A stretch of DNA of 15,714 nucleotides from Nitrosomonadaceae bacterium (lineage in GTDB: Bacteria > Pseudomonadota > Gammaproteobacteria > Burkholderiales > Nitrosomonadaceae), in NCBI GenBank assembly GCA_024644425.1, contig JAHELA010000022.1, positions 1 through 15,714 on the forward strand, given 5' to 3'. Made by a program: the position numbers and the translations under genes. The notes under the pieces are model-generated. The model searched no databases, was not told where the DNA came from, and saw only the letters and a list, made by a program, of their open reading frames with translations. Numbering within the stretch: position 1 is the first letter of the stretch; every line of letters starts with the position of its first letter. This document shows positions 1 to 7,154 of the stretch, piece after piece.

Positions 1-702
1 ATTGATATTTTCCTTGTCTGTTAGATACTCCCTTTCATCACTCTTAGAAGTTGGGGTGGGTTGCTCTGAATTAACAGAGGACGCAGATAAAGGTTTATCA
101 ATGGTTTCGATACTAGTGTCATCGCTCTTGACAAGTGACGCAGAAATTTTCTCTTCATCTACTTTTTCGCTTGGCTCTGATATTTGAGTTACGGGAGCCA
201 TATCTAAATTTTCAGGTACATCACTTACTTTGGTCTCTGATGCTACCTGAGATGGAATACTCCTTTGTTGAACAGAATCGAGCTTGAGTCCATCGGGCAA
301 AGGAGTAATTTCTGAAGTAATGGCTGTCTCTTTCCACACATAATAAGATGCACTTATAACTATAATAACCAACAAAATGCCCGAGCAGATCACCCATTTA
401 TTGAGACGACCTATTCCGATATCTTTTTTCTTATCTTGCTTTGCTGAAAATAAATTCTGAGCTGCTATGCGATTTTGAGTAGATTTGTGCTTAGTTTTCT
501 GCTTAGGCTCATCTTCAGGTGTGCTAGATGGTAATGTAGTTTTTTCTGGAACGAGTTCCAGCTCTTCACCAGAAGCATAATTTGAAACAGATGAAGTGTT
601 TTTATCCTTAACTACTGTATTATCTTCAATCTGTGCAGGTTGTTCCTTCTCTCCCAGTTTATCTCGCTCAGCTTTTTTCAAAGCTTCCAGCAACAGGCTC
701 AT
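1..702 (-). CDS. MshN-like pilus/secretion membrane protein, N-terminal part (runs off left edge)
   Basis: The frame is open from an ATG at 702 to the window edge, giving 234 codons with no stop, so the C-terminal part is missing. The protein starts MSLLLEALKKAE, the short amphipathic opening typical of MshN/GspB-like partners of MSHA and type II secretion machines. A polar, charged cytoplasmic stretch follows to about residue 100. One membrane helix lies near residues 103-123 (WVICSGILLVIIVISASYYVW region), then a Ser/Thr/Glu-rich, low-complexity periplasmic linker. In MshN proteins the missing part would carry TPR repeats. The start is 2 nt after the stop of the secretin gene and has a strong GGAGGT site at 711-716, so the two genes are probably translationally coupled. 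The sequence shows the membrane topology and gene coupling. The MshN name is inferred from context and N-terminal style, because the diagnostic TPR region is outside the window. Confidence 0.75.
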   Translation of the reverse strand, partial: MSLLLEALKKAERDKLGEKEQPAQIEDNTVVKDKNTSSVSNYASGEELELVPEKTTLPSSTPEDEPKQKTKHKSTQNRIAAQNLFSAKQDKKKDIGIGRLNKWVICSGILLVIIVISASYYVWKETAITSEITPLPDGLKLDSVQQRSIPSQVASETKVSDVPENLDMAPVTQISEPSEKVDEEKISASLVKSDDTSIETIDKPLSASSVNSEQPTPTSKSDEREYLTDKENIN

Positions 703-704
703 GG

Positions 705-2627
705 TTATTTACCTCCGAGCTCACCTAGCTCACCCAGCTTACCCAGATCACCCAGCTCCTCCACTACAGGGCGAGGCTCAACAAGAAAATTTTCTTTAGG
801 TAGTGTTTCGCGTAAATGCCCGTAGTCGCCTCTCAAACTGGCTTCCTTGATAACAACTGGCCGCACAAAAACCACTAACTCAGTTTTACGTGCTGTTTCA
901 TTACGTTGCTGAAACAAATATCCGACCAAAGGAACGCTGGCTAAACCGGGAACAGTGGCGTTTCTATTATCCACATCATCTTGCATTAGCCCGCCCATCA
1001 CAGCTATGTCCCCGTTATTTACTCTTATCAGTGATTCCATTTCACGTGTTTGAATCTCAGGAATAAAACTAGGCACATTGACAAGTAGAGGGTTAGGATC
1101 CTGTTTTCCAGGGCCAATGGTGCGGGAAATCGTAGGCCGCAAATTTAGTAGAACTGAGTCATCGTTACCAATCTGGGGAGTAACACTCATCACGAATCCT
1201 ACTGATACTGTATTCGGAGTTGAAGTAAATGTGTTCACTACATTAAATTGACTCTGCGAGGCATTAGAACGAACCGTGAAGTAAACCAGGTTATCTACAA
1301 CCTTCAAAAGAGCTGTTTGATTGTTGAGCACGGATAATTTTGGACTTGAAACAACTTTTATGGTGCCGAAGGTTTCAAGCAGTTTAAGAGTCGAGGTAAA
1401 ACCTCCTTCACGAAAGGCTGCAGTAAAAAGCTGGCCAGCGACTATTGCTGGACCCGCCACCGGTATTAGTGCTCCAGTTACTGCATCAATAGCTTGAGAA
1501 GTTGCACCCTCGCCAATCGCTAATTGAGGGTTGTCAGACTGAAGGTATTGCCAGTCAATACCTTTCTGAAAATTCTGGTTAAGCTGTACCTCTACGATAG
1601 TGGCCTCTATGAGCACTTGACGACGTACACTCGACATAACGCGGTCAAGGAATTCTTGAACTTTCTCGTGCTGACGACCTGTAGCACGAACCATAATTAT
1701 GCCCGCCTCCGGATTGGCTATAACTGATGCAGCCTCACGAAAAGTAGGTAAATTTTTTGCTCTGTATAAGGCCCGTTTTGCTGCTCTAACTGCATCATCA
1801 TCTTTTAGCTGTATATCTGTTTGATCTTCTTTAAGTGTCTGAAAATCTGGAGATATGCCCTGCTGCGCTTCTTCCTTGCGCTCTTCACTTTGTCTTTCCG
1901 CTTCAATTAATTCAGCTTCTGCCAATTGTTCTTCTGGAGAAGAGGAGCCAGCGGGCAGAATTTTATCTGTTTCCCGTAACAAGTCACGTATGTTCTTCTC
2001 TAGAGTTTCCCAAAAACGGTTTTTAGCAACATTTGCAACTGAAGTAAGTGAAATATTACCCTTAGTACCGCCCCCCCCAGATGCTCCTGACCCACCTACA
2101 CCTCCTGGACTCCCTGTAGCACCAGGAGTGGCAATCTGTGTAGCAATTCCTACTGTACCAGTTGCATCTCGCGACATATTAACGTAATCAATTGTGTATT
2201 GACGTAAGAACGGAGTATCAGGCATTACTGATAAATTTGTCCCATCCATTTCATATCGTATATCTGTTTGTTTTGAAATACGTTTAAGAATTTGAGGTAG
2301 GGTTTGATCAATGGCATTGAGTGTGACAGACCCTCTAATACCAGGATGGATGTCCAAATTCAGCCTAGCATCGCGCGCAAGCGCGAAAAGAATTTCTGGA
2401 ACGGAAACGCTAGTTACCACCACACTATATGTATCAAGTTTGGTGGTGGGTTTAGGCGGTGGTAGGGGAATTACCTGTTTTACTGGCTGAGGAATACCTC
2501 CCTTAGATGAAACTTTGAGATCAGACTTAGCATCAATATGCCCTTCAGATAAATCTGGCGGCCTCACAGCACAAGAACTAAGAAGTAATAGACATAAACA
2601 TGTACTTTTCAATGAAACATGAGTCAT
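705..2627 (-). CDS. mshL: MSHA-type outer membrane secretin lipoprotein MshL
   Basis: 640 residues. The N-terminus is a lipoprotein signal with lipobox LSSC, Cys19 being the predicted lipidated residue. A secretin/TonB short N-terminal domain (STN) covers about residues 72-137. A conserved segment around 141-225 (RQYTIDYVN, then NRFWETLEKNIRDLL) is typical of MshL. The C-terminal secretin domain (about 330-595) contains a VPGLASVPLVGYLF motif at 559-572 and ends in TELVVFVRP. The family role is a multimeric outer membrane channel for a pilus or pseudopilus. Three things are odd: a Gly/Ser-rich stretch at about 168-190, a charged Glu/Lys-rich insertion at about 228-290 that makes the protein longer than I expect for MshL (roughly 560 residues), and a C-terminal tail of repeated (E/D/K)LG triplets at 624-638. 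The start has only a weak GGGG-type ribosome site but gives the correct signal peptide. It is followed after 2 nt by the MshN-like gene. Confidence 0.9.
   Translation of the reverse strand: MTHVSLKSTCLCLLLLSSCAVRPPDLSEGHIDAKSDLKVSSKGGIPQPVKQVIPLPPPKPTTKLDTYSVVVTSVSVPEILFALARDARLNLDIHPGIRGSVTLNAIDQTLPQILKRISKQTDIRYEMDGTNLSVMPDTPFLRQYTIDYVNMSRDATGTVGIATQIATPGATGSPGGVGGSGASGGGGTKGNISLTSVANVAKNRFWETLEKNIRDLLRETDKILPAGSSSPEEQLAEAELIEAERQSEERKEEAQQGISPDFQTLKEDQTDIQLKDDDAVRAAKRALYRAKNLPTFREAASVIANPEAGIIMVRATGRQHEKVQEFLDRVMSSVRRQVLIEATIVEVQLNQNFQKGIDWQYLQSDNPQLAIGEGATSQAIDAVTGALIPVAGPAIVAGQLFTAAFREGGFTSTLKLLETFGTIKVVSSPKLSVLNNQTALLKVVDNLVYFTVRSNASQSQFNVVNTFTSTPNTVSVGFVMSVTPQIGNDDSVLLNLRPTISRTIGPGKQDPNPLLVNVPSFIPEIQTREMESLIRVNNGDIAVMGGLMQDDVDNRNATVPGLASVPLVGYLFQQRNETARKTELVVFVRPVVIKEASLRGDYGHLRETLPKENFLVEPRPVVEELGDLGKLGELGELGGK
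711..716 (-). promoter_or_regulatory. Ribosome binding site of the MshN-like gene
   Basis: GGAGGT on the minus strand lies 8 nt upstream of the ATG at 702, inside the last codons of the secretin gene. It is one of the strongest Shine-Dalgarno matches in the window and supports the 702 start. It directly abuts the 9-bp repeat block at 717-759. Confidence 0.75.
717..759 (-). repeat. 9-bp tandem repeat at the 3' end of mshL
   Basis: On the plus strand the units GCTCACCTA, GCTCACCCA, GCTTACCCA and GATCACCCA follow one another from 719, with a partial fifth copy. Each unit is three codons, so on the minus strand it encodes the tail ELGDLGKLGELGELG. Copy-number change would be in frame. It lies directly upstream of the ribosome binding site of the next gene. 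Confidence 0.85.
2071..2078 (-). repeat. C8/G8 homopolymer in the Gly-rich part of mshL
   Basis: Eight consecutive C on the plus strand give a G8 run covering codons 184-186 of the secretin. A one-base slip here would frameshift the protein before the secretin channel domain. It is the longest G/C homopolymer noticed in the window. Confidence 0.8.
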
Positions 2628-2991
2628 AATTTTAATTGCCCCTAGTTACTTAATAATATATAAAACAATTACTTATCTAACTTCTACAAAAATATTTTCT
2701 TTCCGCCTTGTCGCATCTGAAACAACATGTGACTTAATAATTAAATGCCTACAACATGTATTTTTGAAGTGCCGCAATTTTCTATCGCAACAGATACCCC
2801 TATCTTTGTTCTAGAATCAAGTACATTTTATCCCTCCTCAAATTTAGGAGGGTTACGATAAGTATCGGCATTAATCGGAAAAAACTGGAGTCAGCAGTTT
2901 TAGATACTTAAAAATGAGTAGAAATTTAAGTTTTGAATAACTTGCAAAGAGTCATACTGCTTGAAAAAATCTGACTGAGACTAGATTACAC
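2628..2991. other. 364-bp gap between mshM-like and mshL genes; no convincing gene
   Basis: This AT-rich gap lies between two genes pointing the same way. It holds a perfect 7-bp inverted repeat, CCCTCCT (2832-2838) and AGGAGGG (2846-2852), around a 7-nt loop. Neither side has a U-run, so it is not a standard intrinsic terminator. Read on the minus strand, the right arm gives GAGGAGGG followed 6 nt later by ATG, but that frame stops after 8 codons (MYLILEQR). A different frame just downstream stays open for about 25 codons with no start. No promoter is clear. The gap could be a leader with a structured ribosome site, or a relic of a lost small gene. Confidence 0.45.
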
Positions 2992-3918
2992 TTATAGAGC
3001 TAATCCACCCAACAATAGACCAATAATCAAAGCAAGGGCGCCTACTACCCAATAGTTAAAGTTTCTTAGATTTGGCTTTCTGCGATCAGTGAGTCTATCA
3101 AGCCATCTTCTATTGCGAAGCTCTGAATCCCCAATCGCTGCCTTAACGTGATCTACAGTTATACTGTGGGTATTGCCAATAAACGCTGCAAGCAACGACT
3201 TGTCTGCATAGATGTTTACTCGCCTAGTAAGTCCACCTGAAGCCTTGGCAATCAAGCTTACTGCTTCAGGAGTAAAAATGTCCGGACCATGATAACCAGC
3301 CGCACGCATTCTGAACATCAAATACTCATTCACTGCTTCTGCGTTAAATGGTTGTGTAGTGAAATGATGAGTAATACGATCTTTTAACTGACGCATATTT
3401 GGTAAAGATAGCGTTTCATCTAACTCAGTCTGACCAAACAAAACAATTTTAAGTAACTTGTGACGGGTTGATTCAAGATTGTAAAGAAGTCTCAGTTCCT
3501 CCAGCGTTTCAGCTGGCATAGCATGAGCCTCATCTATTAACACAACCACTTGCTTATCAGACGCATACTTTTCAATTAATACATCTTGCAACACGTGCAA
3601 CGCTTCGTTCGCACGACTTCCAGCAAGATCAAGATTTAAGTCATCAGCAATACTGTAGAGAATTTCTTCCCGTGACAAACTTGGATTTGCAAGATAAATA
3701 GTTTCTACATTGTCAGGTAGCCGCTCCATCAGGACACGACAAAGCATAGTTTTACCACTACCAACTTCACCTGTTATTTTGATTATTCCTTCGCCATGTG
3801 TAATCGCGTAAACCAATGCCTCTAGTGTTTCACCGCGGTTAGCGCCGCCATAAAAAAAATCGGTAACTGGAGTTATTGTAAATGGCTGCTCAGCAAGCCC
3901 AAAATGACTAAGATACAT
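2992..3918 (-). CDS. mshM: ExeA/MshM-type AAA ATPase with C-terminal membrane anchor
   Basis: 308 residues. The start MYLSHFGLAEQPFTITPVT is the characteristic opening of the ExeA/GspA/MshM family. The P-loop is GEVGSGKT at residues 50-57 and Walker B is VVVLIDE at 124-130, followed by a sensor-like segment LKIVLFGQTELDE. The AAA lid region ends near residue 265. A basic linker leads to a single hydrophobic helix at about 289-307 that ends the protein, so the ATPase faces the cytoplasm and is tethered to the inner membrane. Family members help assemble or position the secretin through the peptidoglycan; they are not the pilus extension motor. It lies between the response regulator and mshL, as expected for an MSHA-like cluster, although the 364-bp gap to mshL is unusually wide. 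The short C-terminus lacks a peptidoglycan-binding domain, which favours MshM over ExeA. Confidence 0.87.
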   Translation of the reverse strand: MYLSHFGLAEQPFTITPVTDFFYGGANRGETLEALVYAITHGEGIIKITGEVGSGKTMLCRVLMERLPDNVETIYLANPSLSREEILYSIADDLNLDLAGSRANEALHVLQDVLIEKYASDKQVVVLIDEAHAMPAETLEELRLLYNLESTRHKLLKIVLFGQTELDETLSLPNMRQLKDRITHHFTTQPFNAEAVNEYLMFRMRAAGYHGPDIFTPEAVSLIAKASGGLTRRVNIYADKSLLAAFIGNTHSITVDHVKAAIGDSELRNRRWLDRLTDRRKPNLRNFNYWVVGALALIIGLLLGGLAL

Positions 3919-3967
3919 TTTCTTCTGTCCCTTATGCCCAGAAACTTAGTGGTGAATTTAAGTTAAT

Positions 3968-3985
3968 ATTCGTAAGTACACGAAT
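3968..3985. repeat. 6-bp perfect inverted repeat upstream of the mshM-like gene
   Basis: ATTCGT (3968-3973) and ACGAAT (3980-3985) flank AAGTAC. It lies about 50 bp upstream of the ATPase start at 3918 and could be a regulator site. It does not look like a terminator, having no U-run. Confidence 0.4.
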
Positions 3986-4013
3986 GTGGCATGTTACATT
4001 TGTCAAATTTTAT

Positions 4014-4044
4014 ATATCCTAGAATATCCTAGAAATGGTAGGAT
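4014..4044. repeat. Tandem 10-bp repeat and small hairpin after the response regulator gene
   Basis: ATATCCTAGA occurs twice in perfect tandem (4014-4023, 4024-4033). The second copy also forms a 6-bp stem, ATCCTA (4026-4031) with TAGGAT (4039-4044). It lies within 40 bp of the response regulator stop codon. It may be a weak transcription end or part of the upstream region of the ATPase gene; no run of U follows the hairpin. Confidence 0.4.
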
Positions 4045-4049
4045 CAGGT

Positions 4050-5528
4050 TCAATCCTGTACTTTGTCTGCGGCCTCTATTCGACTATATAGCGTGGTCCG
4101 GTTCACTCCCAAAAGTTTTGCTGCCTGACTAATGTTACCGTGAGTCAATTTTAGTGCTGCTTCAACATAGCTTTGTTCCCATTGCTTGAGCGTATGATCA
4201 AGACTGAAATTTTGCTGGCCTTGCAACTGTTTCATTACTATCTCCTTCTGTGATTCGGAGTCCCCAAGCATGTAAGAACTAGTCAACTCGTCAATACCGG
4301 CCCCAGTATCCAGCTCATCTTCTAATTGCTCCAAACTCACCGTTTGACCAGCATATTTGGTAGAAAGGCGAATCACGATGTTTCGTAATTCTCTTACATT
4401 GCCTGGAAAAAGATAGTTCTGCCACCTTGCCATTGCATCAGAACTAAGATCAAATGGTTTGCACTCCCCTCGAGTAGAGTAAAAGTCCCGAAAAAACTCC
4501 AGTAAAAGCAATCGATCATCGCCTAATTCACGAAGTGCTGGTACATTTATAGTGAACACGCTGAGACGATGATAAAGGTCAGAGCGAAAATGTTTGGCGT
4601 GACTTTCCTCGCGCAAATCACGATTTGTAGCTGCTATCACACGCGCTTTACTTTTACGCGTCTGAGTTTCGCCCACTCGTTGATATTCCCCATTTTCTAA
4701 CACTCTTAACAGTTTTGCCTGCAGATCCAACGGTAATTCACCTATTTCATCCAAGAACAAAACTCCTTCTCCGGCATCCTCAAAATAACCAGTTTTAGCG
4801 CTTACTGCACCTGTAAAGGCACCCTTGCTGTAACCAAACAGTGTTGGCTCAACTAGCGTAGGAGAAATAGCAGCACAATTGAGCGCAAGAAAAGGTGCGT
4901 CGGAATTCTTGCTAAGGCGGTGTAGCTGGGCTGCTACAAGTTCTTTTCCGCTACCCGATTCACCCTCGATTAATACTGGGTAAGGTGCGGTAGCATAGCT
5001 GATAATTTGGCTACGCATTTTTTGGATTGGCGCACTTTTTCCAACCATCCCTAGATCCCCTGCGTCAGATGCCCTTGCGCCAACTTCAGCTTTATAGGTT
5101 TTCAAAGCGTTAAATAAATGTGATTTTAGATCTTGGGGGTCGCACGGCTTGGAAATAAAATCAACAGCTCCTAGCGATCGAGCATGGCGTGCATGAGATT
5201 CTTCATTCTGGCCGGATAGCACTAGAATCTTCATCTCAGGTGAATGCGCAAGTAGTTCAGTAACGAGCTGAAAACCCTCTTCTGGACGATGTGGGGTAGG
5301 CGGAAGCCCTAAATCAACTAATGCTAACTGGGGTGGCGCAACCAACTTTCTTACCAACTCGATAGCTTGAGGCCGTGATTTAACTACATACACCTCAAAA
5401 TCTTGGTTAAGTATGAAACTCAGGGTTTCAGTAATAAGAAGGTCGTCGTCAACCAGTAGAAGAATAGGTTTAGTAGACTCCGGCGCCATTTTTAAGGAAT
5501 CATGTCGGCGCAATATTGTCTCGCTCAT
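4050..5528 (-). CDS. Sigma-54-dependent response regulator, PrsR-like
   Basis: 492 residues with three domains. The receiver (about 20-145) has acidic pocket D27/D28, phospho-acceptor D72 in LALVDLGLPP, S105 and K127. The AAA+ domain (about 160-395) has Walker A GESGSGKE (189-196), the sigma-54 contact loop GAFTGA (236-241) and Walker B GVLFLDEI (255-262). A Fis-type helix-turn-helix (about 463-485) contains GNISQAAKLLGVNRTTLY. It should therefore activate sigma-54 promoters when phosphorylated. The segment LGLPPTPHRPEEGF and the whole receiver resemble PrsR, the regulator of PEP-CTERM/exosortase loci, but no sensor kinase or exosortase gene is in view. The start at 5528 has a poor ribosome site. 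An internal Met14 is possible, though it has no better site. It lies upstream of the mshM-mshL genes on the same strand, so these may be its targets, but I found no clear GG-N10-GC promoter before them. Confidence 0.88.
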   Translation of the reverse strand: MSETILRRHDSLKMAPESTKPILLLVDDDLLITETLSFILNQDFEVYVVKSRPQAIELVRKLVAPPQLALVDLGLPPTPHRPEEGFQLVTELLAHSPEMKILVLSGQNEESHARHARSLGAVDFISKPCDPQDLKSHLFNALKTYKAEVGARASDAGDLGMVGKSAPIQKMRSQIISYATAPYPVLIEGESGSGKELVAAQLHRLSKNSDAPFLALNCAAISPTLVEPTLFGYSKGAFTGAVSAKTGYFEDAGEGVLFLDEIGELPLDLQAKLLRVLENGEYQRVGETQTRKSKARVIAATNRDLREESHAKHFRSDLYHRLSVFTINVPALRELGDDRLLLLEFFRDFYSTRGECKPFDLSSDAMARWQNYLFPGNVRELRNIVIRLSTKYAGQTVSLEQLEDELDTGAGIDELTSSYMLGDSESQKEIVMKQLQGQQNFSLDHTLKQWEQSYVEAALKLTHGNISQAAKLLGVNRTTLYSRIEAADKVQD

Positions 5529-5555
5529 TTATAAGAATACCTATACATACTATCT

Positions 5556-5583
5556 ATTATGGCCTACCTAATTCGTATGTAAA
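5556..5583 (-). promoter_or_regulatory. Candidate sigma-70 promoter of the response regulator
   Basis: On the minus strand, TTTACA (5583-5578), a 16-nt spacer and CATAAT (5561-5556) match the -35/-10 consensus at 5 of 6 positions each. Transcription would begin about 20 nt before the ATG at 5528. The AT-rich background makes chance matches fairly likely. Confidence 0.45.
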
Positions 5584-5725
5584 ATGAAAATTTTATCCTT
5601 TTTACAAAGTTTGTAATTAAAGTACGCCAGCATTACATAATTTTGAAATTTTTGAGATTAATTGGCTAGCTAATTTTCCAACTGATAAACCAAAAATTGA
5701 TTCAGAGTATAACAGTATGCATACC

Positions 5726-5755
5726 TTGTCTTATTTACTAACGCTAGAGTATAAT
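5726..5755 (+). promoter_or_regulatory. Candidate sigma-70 promoter of the glycine cleavage operon
   Basis: TTGTCT (5726-5731), an 18-nt spacer and a perfect TATAAT (5750-5755). The predicted start near 5762 is about 20 nt before the first conserved nucleotides of the glycine riboswitch, which is where its promoter should be. Confidence 0.65.
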
Positions 5756-5780
5756 TCGCGTTCAGCCATTTGTATTTAAA

Positions 5781-5977
5781 CGGAAGAGTGCGCCAGTATC
5801 ATTAGCGCCGCCGAAGGCGCAACCCCCCGGAATCGCTCAGGCATAGATCAAACTAATATTGATCCCTGAAGACCGCTTACTACAGGCTATTCTGGAGAGT
5901 GCTGATACATATATCGGCCACCGAAGGGGCACACGGAATAAAATTCCGTAATCTCTCAGGTATAAAGGACAGAGGGG
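5781..5977 (+). promoter_or_regulatory. Tandem glycine riboswitch (two aptamers)
   Basis: Aptamer 1 (about 5781-5876) shows GGAAGAGTG, the hairpin with GCGCC/GGCGC arms around GCCGAA, AATCGCTCAGGCA, a GATCAA/TTGATC stem (5846-5863) and CCCTGAAGACCGC. Aptamer 2 (about 5892-5977) repeats the plan with CTGGAGAGTGC, CCACCGAAGGGGCAC, AATCTCTCAGGTA and AAAGGACAGAGGGG. The linker is about 15 nt. These conserved blocks are diagnostic of gcvT-type glycine riboswitches. The end of aptamer 2 abuts an intrinsic terminator just before gcvT. By analogy with characterised gcvT switches, glycine binding would relieve termination and turn the operon on; the direction is inferred, not shown by sequence. Confidence 0.95.
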
Positions 5978-6007
5978 TGAAGTCATATTTATGGCTTCAC
6001 CTTTTTT
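5977..6007 (+). terminator. Intrinsic terminator/expression platform of the riboswitch
   Basis: GTGAAGTCAT (5977-5986) pairs with ATGGCTTCAC (5991-6000) through ten base pairs, one a G-U, around the loop ATTT, followed by CTTTTTTA. It overlaps the last base of aptamer 2 and ends about 21 nt before the gcvT start, so it can be controlled by the closing stem of aptamer 2. Confidence 0.88.
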
Positions 6008-6028
6008 ATTTTGTAAAATTGATTTGTA

Positions 6029-7117
6029 ATGAAAACGACATCACTTAATCAAACGCACCGTAATATGAATGCAAAAATGGTTGATTTTGGTGGATGGGAT
6101 ATGCCCCTACACTATGGCTCTCAGCTGGACGAGCATCATAAAGTACGTAATGATGCGGGTATGTTTGACGTGTCTCACATGCTGGCGGTAGATATTAAGG
6201 GTGATCATGTACGTGATTTTTTAAGACAACTAGTTGCTAACAACGTAAACAAGCTAAAACAACCTGGTAAAGCACTTTATACCTGTATGCTCAACCCTAA
6301 GGGTGGGGTGATAGATGATCTCATAATTTATTTCCTTTCAGAAGCGTGGTTCCGCTTAGTTGTAAATGCAGGTACTGCTGAAAAAGATATGTCTTGGATA
6401 AGTGCGCAGTGTAATAAGCTTGCTCCAGGACTAGAAATTACTCCACGCCGAGATCTTGCTATGATAGCAGTTCAAGGTCCAAATGCACGTGCTAAGGTTT
6501 GGCAAGCTATTCCTGGTTCCCAAGCAGCAACAGAAAATCTAAAGTTATTTCAGGCAACCACATTTGACAAATACTTTATTGCCCGAACCGGATACACAGG
6601 TGAGGATGGCTTTGAAATTACATTGCCTAACGATGATGCCTCATATTTATGGAAAATGCTCTATGCCGCAAGAGTAGGCCCTGCAGGACTCGGTGCTCGT
6701 GATACATTACGACTAGAAGCTGGCATGAATCTATATGGACAAGATATGGATGAAACAATAAGTCCGCTGGAATCAGGACTAACATGGACGGTTGACTTAA
6801 AAAGTGACCGTAATTTCATTGGCAAGAAAGCTCTTCTAGAAACAAATGTTAAATATCAACTACTTGGCCTATTACTTCTTGATCGTGGTGTATTGCGAAG
6901 CCACCAAAAAGTCTCTACGCAATATAGCAAAGAAGAAGACAACGGAGAAATTACAAGTGGTGGGTTTTCGCCTACACTAAACATATCTATTGCTCTGGCA
7001 CGGTTACCAATACAAATATCTGTAGGTGATGAGGTACATGTTTTGGTACGAGAAAAAAAGCTGCGAGCAAGAGTAGTAAAGTATCCATTTGTACGAAATG
7101 GAAAAAGTTTAATTTGA
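6029..7117 (+). CDS. gcvT: Glycine cleavage T protein (aminomethyltransferase)
   Basis: 362 residues, the usual length. It transfers the methylene group from the aminomethyl-lipoyl arm of H protein to tetrahydrofolate and releases ammonia. Family marks are AKMVDFGGWDMPLHY at about 15-29, GGVIDDLI at 92-99 with the catalytic Asp at 96 or 97, RTGYTGEDGFE in the middle, GLGARDTLRLEAGMNLYG, and the C-terminal SGGFSPTL and VKYPFVRNGK. The start has no recognisable Shine-Dalgarno; it was chosen because the N-terminus aligns with the family and the ATG sits just after the riboswitch terminator. It is the first gene of the operon and 37 bp before gcvH. Confidence 0.97.
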   Translation: MKTTSLNQTHRNMNAKMVDFGGWDMPLHYGSQLDEHHKVRNDAGMFDVSHMLAVDIKGDHVRDFLRQLVANNVNKLKQPGKALYTCMLNPKGGVIDDLIIYFLSEAWFRLVVNAGTAEKDMSWISAQCNKLAPGLEITPRRDLAMIAVQGPNARAKVWQAIPGSQAATENLKLFQATTFDKYFIARTGYTGEDGFEITLPNDDASYLWKMLYAARVGPAGLGARDTLRLEAGMNLYGQDMDETISPLESGLTWTVDLKSDRNFIGKKALLETNVKYQLLGLLLLDRGVLRSHQKVSTQYSKEEDNGEITSGGFSPTLNISIALARLPIQISVGDEVHVLVREKKLRARVVKYPFVRNGKSLI

Positions 7118-7154
7118 ATTATAAAGCTACATTATTTAATTTCGGAGCTTAAAC

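Noticed and set aside
1855..2187. Plus-strand open frame of 110 codons opposite mshL
   Set aside because: It is antisense to a secretin with clear domains; its Pro-rich content is simply the complement of the Gly-rich coding stretch.
2832..2852. Intrinsic terminator at the CCCTCCT/AGGAGGG hairpin
   Set aside because: The stem is perfect, but no U-run follows on either strand.
3919..4049. Sigma-54 (-24/-12) promoter for the mshM-like gene
   Set aside because: Minus-strand GG dinucleotides in the interval were checked by eye for GC ten bases later; none fit, so no site is annotated.
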